NCBI GenBank assembly: GCA_020438795.1
Contig: JAGQTY010000010.1
Span: 1-64,000 of the forward strand
Source of the DNA: Actinomycetota bacterium
Lineage (GTDB): Bacteria > Actinomycetota > Actinomycetes > S36-B12 > GCA-2699445
Direction of reading: 5' to 3'
Length of the DNA: 64,000 nucleotides
The notes under the pieces are model-generated. The model ran no database searches. It was not told where the DNA came from and was given only the letters and a program-made list of their open reading frames with translations. The stretch's first letter is position 1. The number at the start of each line of letters is the position of its first letter. Below are positions 17,327 to 26,509 of the stretch, piece after piece. A program made the translations under genes and the position numbers.

Positions 17327-18232
17327 TCAGACCCGCAGGTACCTCCGCAGGGTCACCAGAGCCGCAAGTGCCGCCAGCGCAATACCGATCCCGAACAGCA
17401 CCACAGAGGTCGTCCACACCGACTCCCAGCCGATGAAGGATGTGAACTTGAACGATGGCGCGAGGAAGTGGTCCACGAGCAGACTCTTGACCAGCGCCAG
17501 CGCACCGATGGCAAGGCCTGCACCGATCGCCGCCGCCACCATCGATTCCAGCAGGAATGGTAACTGGATGTAGAACTTGGATGCCCCGACCAAACGCATG
17601 ATGCCGGTCTCACGCCGTCGGCTGAAGGCCGCCAGTCGCATCGTGTTGCCCACCAGCAGGACCGTGACGATCAACATGGCCAGTGCGATCGACATCGCAA
17701 TCAGTTGCAGGCCGTCCAGCAGCCTGAACAACTTGTCGAGCACTTGTTTCTGGTCGTCCACCTTCTCGATCCCCGGTCTGCCGGTGAACGCAGAGGTGAT
17801 CACGGGATACCGGTCGGGATCGGACAGCTTCACGCGGAACGACTCGCCGAGGTCCTCCGGTACTGCGGTGTCCGCGATGGGCGACCCGGCGAACTGCTCG
17901 AGGAACCGGTCGTAGGCCTCCTGCGACGTCTCGAAGTAGACGTCCTGGACCAGTGGGCTCATGGACTCCAGGTCCGCCTGGATCTGATCCTTCTCCGCCT
18001 GGCTCGCGGCGCCGGCGCAGGAGCTCTCCTGGGAGTTCTTGGTGCACAGGAAGATGGACACCTCCACCTTGTCGAACCAGTAGCCCTTCATCTGCGTGAC
18101 CTGCTGGCGCAGCAGCAGGCCGCCACCGAGCAGCGCAAGCGACACGGCGATCGTGATGATGAGCGCGAAGGTCATTGTGAGGTTGCGTCGCAACCCGTTC
18201 CACACCTCGCCCATGACGAATCTGAGTCTCAT
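17327..18232 (-). CDS. ftsX: cell division protein FtsX
   Basis: Membrane subunit of the FtsEX complex, which couples cytosolic ATP hydrolysis to activation of peptidoglycan hydrolases at the septum. The 301 residues show the usual layout: an N-terminal transmembrane helix (about 20-42), a large extracellular domain (about 45-170, with two Cys in LCTKNSQESSCAG) and three C-terminal helices, with the conserved RRRETGIMRLVGAS cytoplasmic segment. The extracellular domain is the part that binds hydrolase coiled coils. ftsE lies 36 nt upstream and must be co-transcribed. Two secreted coiled-coil hydrolases in this window (8175-9479 and 12431-14398) are the obvious candidate partners. Confidence 0.96.
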   Translation of the reverse strand: MRLRFVMGEVWNGLRRNLTMTFALIITIAVSLALLGGGLLLRQQVTQMKGYWFDKVEVSIFLCTKNSQESSCAGAASQAEKDQIQADLESMSPLVQDVYFETSQEAYDRFLEQFAGSPIADTAVPEDLGESFRVKLSDPDRYPVITSAFTGRPGIEKVDDQKQVLDKLFRLLDGLQLIAMSIALAMLIVTVLLVGNTMRLAAFSRRRETGIMRLVGASKFYIQLPFLLESMVAAAIGAGLAIGALALVKSLLVDHFLAPSFKFTSFIGWESVWTTSVVLFGIGIALAALAALVTLRRYLRV

Positions 18233-18268
18233 GCCTGTCCCTCTCCCCTGACCGGGCCCTGGTCTCCC

Positions 18269-18958
18269 CTAGTACGCATAGCCGTACACTCCGCGCTCCT
18301 GGTCACGTACCACGATGCCGTCAGCGAGCTCTACGACCCGTTTGCGGACCTGATCGACGATGTGCGAGTCGTGTGTGGCCATGACCACGGTGGTGCCCAT
18401 GCGGTTGATCCTGTCCAGCAGCTTCATGATGCCGACACTGGTGGTCGGGTCCAGGTTGCCCGTCGGCTCGTCGGCGATGAGGATCGTGGGCTTGTTGACG
18501 AACGCCCGGGCGATAGCCACTCGCTGCTGCTCACCACCGGAGAGCTGATCGGGGAACCGGCCTTCCTTGCCGTCGAGGCCGACCATCTCCAGCACTTCGG
18601 GAACCACCCGGTTCACGTGACTGCGTGGCTTGCCGATGACCTCGAGGGCAAACGCGACGTTCTGCGCCACGGTCTTGTTGGGCAGCAGGCGGAAGTCCTG
18701 GAACACCGTACCGATCTGCCGGCGCAACTGCGGGACCCGCCAGGACGGGAGCTTGCCGATGTCCTTGCCCGCAACCCACACCGTGCCCGAGGTCGGCTTG
18801 TCCTCCTTGAGGCACAACCGCAGAAAGGTGGACTTGCCCGAACCGGAAGGACCGACGAGGAACACGAACTCGCCGCGCTCGATCTCAACATTCACGTCTC
18901 GCAGCGCGGGGCTGTGCGCCCGCTTGTACGTCTTTGAGACATTGTCGAACCGGATCAT
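18269..18958 (-). CDS. ftsE: cell division ATP-binding protein FtsE
   Basis: ABC-type ATPase of 229 residues that drives FtsX. All signatures are present: Walker [11 protein letters not shown]-loop [11 protein letters not shown], signature LSGGEQQR, Walker [13 protein letters not shown], and the switch histidine in [12 protein letters not shown] 18958 ([14 protein letters not shown]) is chosen over in-frame starts further upstream because GGGAAGGG precedes it and it matches the family N terminus. A TAGACT box about 30 nt upstream could be its -10 element. It follows prfB as is usual in actinobacteria, but a 434-nt gap with a candidate small RNA on the other strand separates them. Confidence 0.97.
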   Translation of the reverse strand: MIRFDNVSKTYKRAHSPALRDVNVEIERGEFVFLVGPSGSGKSTFLRLCLKEDKPTSGTVWVAGKDIGKLPSWRVPQLRRQIGTVFQDFRLLPNKTVAQNVAFALEVIGKPRSHVNRVVPEVLEMVGLDGKEGRFPDQLSGGEQQRVAIARAFVNKPTILIADEPTGNLDPTTSVGIMKLLDRINRMGTTVVMATHDSHIVDQVRKRVVELADGIVVRDQERGVYGYAY

Positions 18959-19194
18959 GGTCACCCTTCCCACAGGCCAGATCTGAAGTCTAAGTTGGAT
19001 CAGCCACATGCGTGGCATTTGCCGCAGCTTGATCGGGGAATGTTCGCAACTGTGTCGTGCTCATGGTCCCGGCCATACTGAGCCGTCCCGCCAAACCGCA
19101 GCAAAGCGGACCATTTGGCCGGCATCCGGCCAGCGTTATCAAATCGTTACCCTTTGGTGATGTGAGTCACGTTGCGGAGCGTCATTATGTAATC

Positions 19195-19319
19195 ACCCAA
19201 CACCGCCCGCGGAGATTCCCCACCTCCTGCCGGGCAGGCGCTGATCCCCCAAACAGCGCATCAACACCCTCCAGGTGTGAAGAAGGGCCGGATACCCCAC
19301 CGGCCCTTCTTCTGTTTTT
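19195..19319 (+). ncRNA. candidate C-rich-loop small RNA
   Basis: The intergenic region between ftsE and prfB contains four consecutive hairpins on the plus strand. The first is 19209-19230, with GGAG/CTCC arms and loop ATTCCCCAC. The second is 19238-19259, GCGCTG/CAGCGC with loop ATCCCCCAAA. The third is 19264-19278, ACACC/GGTGT with loop CTCCA. The fourth is an intrinsic terminator at 19281-19319. C-rich loops that can pair with G-rich Shine-Dalgarno sequences are the hallmark of the actinobacterial 6C-type RNAs, but the C runs here are 4-5 rather than 6. Both neighbouring genes are on the minus strand, so the plus-strand terminator belongs to no annotated gene. The 5' end is a guess and the promoter is weak (CATTAT at 19183-19188). 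Confidence 0.5.
19281..19319 (+). terminator. intrinsic terminator
   Basis: An 11-bp perfect stem (arms 19281-19291 and 19300-19310) with an 8-nt C-rich loop is followed by TTCTG and TTTTT on the plus strand. In the minus direction, that of prfB, the stem is followed by few Ts, so the plus-strand reading fits better. It could still help to end prfB transcription. Confidence 0.75.
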
Positions 19320-19392
19320 CAGGGCTCCGGTCTTTCGAAGGCTCCGAGCAGGATTGCCGGTGGTGTCGCCGCAGGATCGCAGGAAGCGACTC

Positions 19393-20508
19393 TCAGGCCG
19401 ACTGCTTCTCGCTCTCGCGCCGCCAGCGAATGCCCGACTCGATGAACTCGTCGATATCACCGTCGAGGACATTGGAGGTGTTACCGGTCTCGGTGCCGGT
19501 CCGCAGATCTTTGACCATCTGATAGGGGTGCAGCACGTAGGAACGCATCTGGTCGCCCCAGCTCCCCGAGGCGTCGCCCTTCAGCGCGTCGAGCGCCTCC
19601 TGCTCCTGCTGGCGCTGCAGTTCCAGCAGGCGGGACTGCAGCACGCGCATCGCCGCCGCCCGGTTCTGGATCTGCGACTTCTCGTTCTGGCAGGAGACCA
19701 CGATCCCGGAGGGCAGGTGTGTGATCCGGACCGCGGAGTCGGTCGTGTTGACGCTCTGGCCACCCGGTCCGGAGGATCGGAACACGTCGATGCGGATGTC
19801 GGTCTCGGGGATGTCGATGTGGTCGGTCTGCTCGGTGACGGGCAGCACCTCGACGCGGGCGAAGCTCGTCTGCCGCCTCGACTGGTTGTCGAACGGTGAG
19901 ATACGCACCAGCCGGTGGGTTCCCTGTTCGACACTGAGCGTCCCGAACGCGTAGGGGGCGTCGATCTCGATCGTCGCGGACTTGATGCCCGCCTCCTCAG
20001 CGTATGAGGTGTCCAGGATCTGATAGGGCCAGCCCAGGCGTTCGCAGTACCGGGAGTACATGCGAAGCAGCATCTGTGCCCAGTCGGCGGCATCGACGCC
20101 ACCGGCCCCGGAGTGGATGTGTACGAGCGCGGAACGCTGGTCGAACTCCCCGCTCAGGAGCGTGTGGACCTCCAGGTCCTTGATCGCGGTCGTGAGCGTG
20201 TCGAGCTGATCATCGACCTCACGCCAGGTGTCAGCGTCGCTCTCGGACTCCGCGAGCTCCATCAGCACACCGACATCCTCGATCTCCTGCTTCAGCTCCG
20301 CGAGCCTGCGCTGTTCACCCTGGAGGAAGGACAGCCGCGACGTCACCTGCTGGGCGCGGGCCTGATCGTCCCACAAGGATGGCTCGGCAGCCTGCTGCTC
20401 GAGTTCGGCGAGTTCACGTGCGATCGCCTCCGGGTCCTGCACCGACAGGATGCTCGACAGCGTGGAGTCCAATTCGGACAGTCGTTGGGTACGTTCAAGG
20501 TCGGCCAT
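19393..20508 (-). CDS. prfB: peptide chain release factor 2
   Basis: Class I release factor that recognises UGA and UAA and triggers peptide release on the ribosome. At 371 residues it is a normal-length RF2. The stop-codon-reading tripeptide SPF lies at residues 204-206. The catalytic GGQ motif is at 249-251 in [10 protein letters not shown]. The reading frame is continuous, without the internal UGA frameshift that regulates RF2 in enterobacteria. GGAAG lies 6 nt before the ATG, and a TAGTGT box just upstream would give a very short leader. ftsE and ftsX lie downstream in the same direction, the usual actinobacterial order. Confidence 0.97.
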   Translation of the reverse strand: MADLERTQRLSELDSTLSSILSVQDPEAIARELAELEQQAAEPSLWDDQARAQQVTSRLSFLQGEQRRLAELKQEIEDVGVLMELAESESDADTWREVDDQLDTLTTAIKDLEVHTLLSGEFDQRSALVHIHSGAGGVDAADWAQMLLRMYSRYCERLGWPYQILDTSYAEEAGIKSATIEIDAPYAFGTLSVEQGTHRLVRISPFDNQSRRQTSFARVEVLPVTEQTDHIDIPETDIRIDVFRSSGPGGQSVNTTDSAVRITHLPSGIVVSCQNEKSQIQNRAAAMRVLQSRLLELQRQQEQEALDALKGDASGSWGDQMRSYVLHPYQMVKDLRTGTETGNTSNVLDGDIDEFIESGIRWRRESEKQSA

Positions 20509-20580
20509 GATGCTTCCACACTACGCCCCACAGCCCCGCGCCCCGAACTCCGAGCGGGAACCGGAGTCATGGACCTCAGC

Positions 20581-20943
20581 TCAGCCAGCCACCCACTGGG
20601 TGGCCTTCGGCAGCTGATCGTAGTAGAAGGCCTTGACCTCGCCAGGGGTGATCCAGTTGAACATCCCGGCCACGTGGTGGATCCAGTGCGCGTCCGAGAC
20701 CAGGGCGAATCTGTGCCAGTGCCGGACCTTCTCCACACCGAGCTTCGCGTCCTCGAACATGGCGCCGGGCGAATAGCCGTCCCACTCCGGACCGAGAACC
20801 AGCAGAACGGAGGCCTCGCCGGTCCGGTTGATCAGGTCGAGTACGGCGGGGGTGAGCACGTCCCGGTAGTCCTCTGCGCGAACAGTGTCCACGGCACGGA
20901 AGCCGACGACGTTCTCGGGCAGGTCAGGCATGACTTCGAGCAT
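20581..20943 (-). CDS. SpoIIAA-like (STAS-type) protein
   Basis: Small cytosolic protein of 120 residues resembling the SpoIIAA-like family (DUF3478 type). It has DYRDVLTPAVLDLI, LLVLGPEWDGYSPGAMFEDAK and the conserved HRFALVSDAHWIHHVAGM followed by TPGEVKAFYYD. The family has a STAS-like fold but usually lacks the phosphorylated serine of anti-sigma antagonists, and its role is unknown. ATG 20943 is preceded by GGAGGA. The gene lies between gdh and prfB in the same orientation, with about 70 nt on each side. Confidence 0.8.
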   Translation of the reverse strand: MLEVMPDLPENVVGFRAVDTVRAEDYRDVLTPAVLDLINRTGEASVLLVLGPEWDGYSPGAMFEDAKLGVEKVRHWHRFALVSDAHWIHHVAGMFNWITPGEVKAFYYDQLPKATQWVAG

Positions 20944-21011
20944 GTCATCCTCCGGGGACTCGTTGCCTCGACAGTACCGGATGCTGCGCTGCCGGGTGGC
21001 GATCCGAGGAG

Positions 21012-24000
21012 TCAGCGCGCCTGTTTGATGAGCGTTCGCATGGAACGCAGCGCCACCGACAAGGACGAGAGGTCATGGGTCTTCAATTCCGAGATCTGGG
21101 TCAGGGTGTGACGGACGCGTTCGACCTCGGCCCAGTTGTCCTGTTCCCAGTGGTCCAGCCGCTCGGCGGCGGTGCCCTGCGTACCGTCATGCAGGACGAC
21201 CTGCTCGGTGAGCGCCGCCATCGCCTGATACAGGTCGCTGCGCAGCGCCTGCCTGGCCAGCGCCTGCCAGCGCCCGCCGCGGGGCAGCGATGAGATGCGC
21301 GTCAGGAGCGTGTCGATGTCGTAGCGCTCACTGATGCAGAAGTAGAGATCCGCGACATCCTCGGGGGAGGTCTGCGTGCTTTCCGCCACGTCGGCGATGT
21401 CCAGCAGCATGAATCCGTAGAGCAGGCTGGCAGCGTCCGCCGCGAATTCCTCGGGCACACCGCGGTCCGTGAGCGACACCACGATCGCGGTGTGGCGGCG
21501 GCTCTCGGCCCCACGCAGGAACTCCGGGATACGTGGATAGAGCTTCGTCACAGTCCCGGCGTAGCGGGGCACCTCCACGGTCAGGTCCACCTCGGCGCTG
21601 CGAGAAAGCACCAGCCAGCGAGCGGCTCGGTCCAGGAGTCTGCGCACCTCGTGGTAGATCTCGGACTGGACGCTGGTCTCGACCTGATTGTCCAGTGCCG
21701 CGATCCGCCGCAGGGTGCGTTTGACGTTGAACACGTCCATGGCGAAGGTGAAGCTGCGCAGGACCTGCATGTCGTTGGCTGCGGTCTCGTCGTGCATCCT
21801 GAACACGTACGAGAGCCCGCCGAAGTTGACCAGTCTCGAGGCCACCGTTGTGGCGACGATCTGGTTCGCCAGCGGGTGGGCAGGTATGTGATCGCCGAAC
21901 CGGGAGACCAGTTCAGCGGGGAAGTACCCCTCAAGCTCACCGGCGAAGTAGGGCTGTTCAGCCAGCGACTGTTCCTCCAGGGAAGCCTTCAGCAGGTTCT
22001 TCGCGTACGCCATCAGTACTGCGAGCTCGGGCGAGGTCAGCCCCCGGCCGTTCCTGGCGCGCTCCTCCAACTCCTCGGGCGACGGCAGCCGTTCGAGTTC
22101 CCGGTCCAGCACTCCCCGCTCCTCCAGGGAACGGATCATCCGGGCGTGCACCTGTGCCATGGCCGCGGCAGTGGTCCGTGCGGTCCCCAGCGACACGTTC
22201 TGGGCGTAGTTGTGTCCGAGCACCAGTTGCGCGACGTCGTCGGTCATCGACTCCAGGGTCTCGTTGCGCTGCTTCTCGGTGAGGTCACCGGCACGGACGA
22301 TCGCATCCAGCAGGATCTTGATGTTGACCTCGTGGTCGGAGGTGTCCACGCCGGCCGAGTTGTCGATCGCGTCGGTGTTCAGCTGCACGCCGGAGATCGC
22401 AGCCTCGATCCTGCCGAGCTGTGTGAGACCGAGGTTCCCCCCTTCCCCCACGACCCGGCAGCGCAGATCCTCCCCATTGACACGGACGGCATCGTTGGCC
22501 TTGTCGCCGACCTCGACATTGCTCTCGGTGACCGCCTTCACGTAGGTCCCGATCCCACCGTTCCAGAACAGGTCCGCCGGAGCCTTCAGGATGGCCCGGA
22601 TCAGATCGGGCGGCGTCATCTTGGTCACGCGCTGCTCGATCCCCAACGCTGCGCGCACCTGCTCGGAGATCGGGATGGACTTCGCGTTCTTCGAGTAGAC
22701 ACCACCTCCCTGCGAGATCAGGGAACCGTCGTAGTCGGCCCAGCTCGATCGTGACAGTTCGAAAAGCCTGCGTCGCTCGGCGTAGGAGACCTCCGGGTCG
22801 GGGTCGGGGTCAAGGAAGATGTGCCGGTGGTCAAAGGCCGCCAGCAAACGGATGTGCTGGCTCAGCAGCATTCCGTTGCCGAACACGTCCCCGCTCATGT
22901 CACCCACGCCCACACAGGTGAAGTCCTGCGTCTGTGTGTCCAGACCGAGGTCGCGGAAGTGCCGCTTGACCGACTCCCAGGCGCCCCTCGCAGTGATCCC
23001 CATCGCCTTGTGGTCATAGCCGTCCGAGCCGCCGGAGGCGAAGGCATCGCCGAGCCAGAAGCCGAACCGGTGGGCAGTCTCATTGGCGAGGTCACTGAAA
23101 CTGGCGGTCCCCTTGTCTGCGGCCACCACAAGATACGGATCATCGCCGTCGTGGCGGACCACCGCGGGCGGGGACACCACCTCGTCACCGACCCGGTTGT
23201 CGGTGAGCGACAGCAGTCCGGTGATGAACGACACGTAGGCGTGCTTGCCCGCTGCCAGCCAGGCATGACGGTCTGCTGCCGGTGGGGGTATCTGCTTGCC
23301 GTAGAAGCCGCCCTTGGCACCGGCCGGAACGATCACGGCATTCTTGACAGCCTGCGCCTTGACCAGTCCGAGGATCTCGGTGCGGAAGTCCTCGGGGCGG
23401 TCGCTCCAGCGCAGCCCACCTCTGGCGACGTCGGCGAAGCGCAGATGCACACCGGCAACCACAGGCGAATAGACCCAGATCTCGTACTTCGGTCGCGGCT
23501 GCGGCAGCTGCGGTATCTGCGCGGGCAGGAACTTGAAAGCCAGCGAGAAGACCTCGTTGGGGCGCTCCTGGTAGAAGTTCGTGCGAACGCAGCCACGCAG
23601 CAGGGTCAGGAAGAACCGGAAGACGCGGTCGGTGTCCAGGGAGGACACCTGATCCAGCGCATCCTCGATCCTGGCAAGGACCGCGTTCTCACGCTCCCTG
23701 GAATGCTCAGGACCGAACCGGGCGTCGAAGTACTCGAGCAGCAGTTCCGTGAAGTCACGGTGTTCCCGCAGGATCTCCACGAGATACACCTGGCTGAACG
23801 TCGAGCCGGCCTGACGCATGTACTTCGCCAGCGCCCGCAGCACCGCGGTCTGCTGCCAGGACAGACCCACCGGGAGAATCAGTTCGTGGTAGTTGTCCGA
23901 CTCGATCCAGCCGTTCCACACCGCCAGGAACGCCGACTCGACCCGCTCCCTGATCGAATCCGACGCTGGCAGCTCTCCCTCGGGGAAGACGACTCCGACA

Positions 24001-25856
24001 TCGTAGATGTGGAGCTCGCGACCGTCCGGATGCGTCAGCTCGAAGGGCCGTTCGTCGGTCACCTGCAGGCCCAGATCATGCAGGATCGGCAGCAGGCTCG
24101 AGAGCGTGACCCCACCACCCGATCGATAGATCTTCAGCCGGCGGTGCTGGACGTCGGCTCCGTACGGGTAGTAGAGAGTCACCTCGGTGCGGCCGTCTGC
24201 GAGCTGATCGAGATGGGCGATGTCCGCAACGGCGGTGCGCGCGGGGAAGGCCTCCTTGTAGGCCTCACCGATGGCGGGCAGGTACTTGTTCACCAGCGAG
24301 GTGGCGTTCTCCTCCGACAGGGTGGTGATCGCCGCATCGGCGAACTCGTCGTCCCAGGACCGGACCGCAGCAGCGAGCTCCCGCTCCAGCGTGGCCGCGT
24401 CGGGGCTGGGCATGTCGTCGTCGCCCCCGACCCGCACCACGAAGTGCAGTCTGGCCAGCACGCTCTCGGAGAGCATCGTCGTGAACTCGATCGAGGTCGC
24501 GTTGAAGTGGTGGGCCAGGATCGCCTGGAGCTTGAGGCGCACTGCGGTCGTGTACCGGTCCCGGGGTAGATACACCAGGCAGGACACGAACCGGCCATAC
24601 GTGTCCCGTCGTACGAAGAGCCGGGTCCGTCGCCGTTCCTGCAGCCGGAGCACGGACATGGCAACGCTGAGCAGATAGTCCGGTGATGCCTGAATGGTCT
24701 CGTCACGCGGGTAGGTCTCGAGGAACTGCAACAGGTCCTTGCCGGAGTGCGACTCGGGCGGGAAGCCGCTCGCAGTCACGATCTCGGCCACCTTGGCCCG
24801 CACCACCGGTATGTCCATCACCGACTGGTTGTATGCAGCAGCGGTGAACAGTCCCAGGAACCGGTGCTCCCCCACCACACGGCCCTGCTCGTCGAAGCGT
24901 TTCACACCCACATAGTCGAGATAGCCCGACCGGTGCACAGTGGAGCGGCTGTTGGCCTTGGTCAGGATGAGCGGCTCACGTTCGAGTGCACTCTCCCGCA
25001 CGAGCCTGGCCATGTCCCGCAGGGGGCGCACCCGGGCCGGCGCGTCCCGAAGGATGCCCAGACCGGAGTCGACCACCGCCTCGAGGCTCAGATCCGCAGG
25101 CCGATCCGGGTCGCCGACCAGATCGTAGCGACGGTAGCCGACGAACGTGAAGTGTCGCTCCGCCATCCAGTCCAGGAAGAGGGCCGCCTCGTCAGGGGCG
25201 ACCGTGGCCGTGGGGCTGACCTTCGCCCGCGTGATCTCGGCGGCCACCTCCTCGGCGGTGTCACGCATCCTCCCCCAGTCCGCCACCGCAGCGGCGACAT
25301 CTCCCAGTACTTCCAGGAGCTTCTCGCGCAGCATCTCGAGCTCTGCAGGATCGGACTCGCGATCGATGTCGAAGTGGATCCACGACTCGGTGTCCGGCTC
25401 TCCCGTGGCCTCCGGCACCTGCGGATCCACCTTGAGGAGCTCGCCATCCTCATCACGCGACACCCGGAAGATCGGATGTACGACCAGGTGGATTCCCCGG
25501 TTCTCGGCGGTGAGTGCGGAGGTGAGGGAATCGACCAGGAAGGGCATGTCCGCCACCACGACCTCCACGACCGTGTGACCGTTGGACCAGCCATGTTCGT
25601 CGAGGGTCGGAGTGTAGACCTTGACCACTGCTTCACCGGGCGGGCGCAGTGCCGCGGCCCGGACGTGCGCCAGCGCTGCGCCCAGAAGATCCACAGGATC
25701 CATCTCCTGCAGATCCTCCAGCGCCACCTGCGCGTAATAGGCGTCCAGATACCAGCGAAGGTTGCTCACACCCTGCACGTGCAGTTCCTCGGCGACATGG
25801 AGCGCCTCGCCCAGCACTCGCTCACGCGCCTCGTGGATCGCCACCTCGTCGGCCAT
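21012..25856 (-). CDS. NAD-dependent glutamate dehydrogenase, large (type 180K)
   Basis: Giant NAD-specific glutamate dehydrogenase of 1614 residues that deaminates L-glutamate to 2-oxoglutarate and ammonia. The length fits the 180-kDa class found in Streptomyces and mycobacteria. A regulatory N-terminal half contains ACT-like regions (for example HTVVEVVVADMPFLVDSLTSAL). The catalytic part starts near residue 800 with GGLRWSDRPEDFRTE and AVIVPAGAKGGF. The dinucleotide-binding region follows with VGVGDMSGDVFGNGML. ATG 25856 is chosen because TATCCT lies 7 nt upstream, a leaderless arrangement; GTG 25874 is an alternative. A glutamate-producing pruA gene lies 2.3 kb upstream. Long plus-strand open frames inside this gene (for example 582 codons at 22.8-24.6 kb) are shadows. 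Confidence 0.95.
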   Translation of the reverse strand: MADEVAIHEARERVLGEALHVAEELHVQGVSNLRWYLDAYYAQVALEDLQEMDPVDLLGAALAHVRAAALRPPGEAVVKVYTPTLDEHGWSNGHTVVEVVVADMPFLVDSLTSALTAENRGIHLVVHPIFRVSRDEDGELLKVDPQVPEATGEPDTESWIHFDIDRESDPAELEMLREKLLEVLGDVAAAVADWGRMRDTAEEVAAEITRAKVSPTATVAPDEAALFLDWMAERHFTFVGYRRYDLVGDPDRPADLSLEAVVDSGLGILRDAPARVRPLRDMARLVRESALEREPLILTKANSRSTVHRSGYLDYVGVKRFDEQGRVVGEHRFLGLFTAAAYNQSVMDIPVVRAKVAEIVTASGFPPESHSGKDLLQFLETYPRDETIQASPDYLLSVAMSVLRLQERRRTRLFVRRDTYGRFVSCLVYLPRDRYTTAVRLKLQAILAHHFNATSIEFTTMLSESVLARLHFVVRVGGDDDMPSPDAATLERELAAAVRSWDDEFADAAITTLSEENATSLVNKYLPAIGEAYKEAFPARTAVADIAHLDQLADGRTEVTLYYPYGADVQHRRLKIYRSGGGVTLSSLLPILHDLGLQVTDERPFELTHPDGRELHIYDVGVVFPEGELPASDSIRERVESAFLAVWNGWIESDNYHELILPVGLSWQQTAVLRALAKYMRQAGSTFSQVYLVEILREHRDFTELLLEYFDARFGPEHSRERENAVLARIEDALDQVSSLDTDRVFRFFLTLLRGCVRTNFYQERPNEVFSLAFKFLPAQIPQLPQPRPKYEIWVYSPVVAGVHLRFADVARGGLRWSDRPEDFRTEILGLVKAQAVKNAVIVPAGAKGGFYGKQIPPPAADRHAWLAAGKHAYVSFITGLLSLTDNRVGDEVVSPPAVVRHDGDDPYLVVAADKGTASFSDLANETAHRFGFWLGDAFASGGSDGYDHKAMGITARGAWESVKRHFRDLGLDTQTQDFTCVGVGDMSGDVFGNGMLLSQHIRLLAAFDHRHIFLDPDPDPEVSYAERRRLFELSRSSWADYDGSLISQGGGVYSKNAKSIPISEQVRAALGIEQRVTKMTPPDLIRAILKAPADLFWNGGIGTYVKAVTESNVEVGDKANDAVRVNGEDLRCRVVGEGGNLGLTQLGRIEAAISGVQLNTDAIDNSAGVDTSDHEVNIKILLDAIVRAGDLTEKQRNETLESMTDDVAQLVLGHNYAQNVSLGTARTTAAAMAQVHARMIRSLEERGVLDRELERLPSPEELEERARNGRGLTSPELAVLMAYAKNLLKASLEEQSLAEQPYFAGELEGYFPAELVSRFGDHIPAHPLANQIVATTVASRLVNFGGLSYVFRMHDETAANDMQVLRSFTFAMDVFNVKRTLRRIAALDNQVETSVQSEIYHEVRRLLDRAARWLVLSRSAEVDLTVEVPRYAGTVTKLYPRIPEFLRGAESRRHTAIVVSLTDRGVPEEFAADAASLLYGFMLLDIADVAESTQTSPEDVADLYFCISERYDIDTLLTRISSLPRGGRWQALARQALRSDLYQAMAALTEQVVLHDGTQGTAAERLDHWEQDNWAEVERVRHTLTQISELKTHDLSSLSVALRSMRTLIKQAR

Positions 25857-25863
25857 AGGATGC

Positions 25864-25869
25864 AGGATA
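25864..25869 (-). promoter_or_regulatory. -10 element for leaderless gdh
   Basis: On the minus strand TATCCT is followed by 7 nt and the ATG at 25856. It competes with a reading from GTG 25874, for which GGGGA four bases upstream is a poorly spaced ribosome binding site. Confidence 0.4.
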
Positions 25870-25972
25870 CTCACTCCGTCCCCGCACAGGCCCGTTGTGA
25901 GCCCCGTTCACACCCCTCCTCAGGCAGCCGTGGCACACGGGCCGCTGTGCTGCAGGTCTGACACGCTTGCAG

Positions 25973-25978
25973 TAGGCT
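25973..25978 (+). promoter_or_regulatory. -10 element for leaderless DUF2505 gene
   Basis: TAGGCT is followed by 6 nt and the ATG at 25985, with no ribosome binding site. It lies in the 128-nt divergent region shared with gdh. Confidence 0.6.
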
Positions 25979-25984
25979 CACTGC

Positions 25985-26491
25985 ATGACTACCAGCATCG
26001 ACGAGGTGCAGACCTACGAGGCGGCACCCGAAGAGGTCTTCGCCATGTTGTCCGACCCCGCATTCATCGAGGCGAAGTGCATGGCCAGTGGCTCCCTGGA
26101 GGCGACGGCCGAGTTCATCGACGATGGTGGTGGCAAGGTCTCACTGGTGGCCCGGCGCGTGCTGCCGGCCAAGATCCCATCATTCGCGAAGAAGTTCGTA
26201 GGTGAGACCATCACACTGACCGAGACCCAGAACTGGCGGCCACCCAACGGCGACGGGGCGCGGGCCGCCGGGTTCGTACTGGACTTCGGCAACAACCCGA
26301 TCTCGTTCACCGGAGCCATCGAGCTCAACCCCAAAGGGCTCAGCAGCCAGGTCAAGACGATGGGCGTCATCAAGTGCTCGGTACCCTTCGTCGGGGGCAA
26401 GATCGAGGGCGTCGCGGTCGAGTGGATCACCAAGTACCTGGCCAAGGAGCAGAAGGTCGGCACCGAGTGGCTCGCCGGCGAGCGGCCCTGA
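25985..26491 (+). CDS. DUF2505 (SRPBCC-fold) protein
   Basis: Cytosolic protein of 168 residues matching the actinobacterial DUF2505 family. It begins with YEAAPEEVFAMLSDPAFIEAKC, the first helix-strand unit of START/SRPBCC ligand-binding folds, and ends with a long helix (GVAVEWITKYLAKEQKVG). Such proteins bind hydrophobic ligands, but no ligand or pathway is known for the family. It is divergent from gdh and convergent with pruA; a 5-bp GCCGG/CCGGC hairpin (26497-26509) lies between the two stop codons. Expression is probably leaderless. Confidence 0.85.
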   Translation: MTTSIDEVQTYEAAPEEVFAMLSDPAFIEAKCMASGSLEATAEFIDDGGGKVSLVARRVLPAKIPSFAKKFVGETITLTETQNWRPPNGDGARAAGFVLDFGNNPISFTGAIELNPKGLSSQVKTMGVIKCSVPFVGGKIEGVAVEWITKYLAKEQKVGTEWLAGERP

Positions 26492-26509
26492 TCCCTGCCG
26501 GAAACCGGC

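Noticed and set aside
19393-20508. Programmed frameshift in prfB
   Set aside because: The frame is open from ATG to stop, with no internal UGA near codon 26.
22821-24569. 582-codon plus-strand open frame inside gdh
   Set aside because: It lies wholly within the conserved NAD-glutamate dehydrogenase, is mirrored by it, and has no family features. Similar long shadows at 12692-14404 and 10132-10992 were dropped for the same reason.
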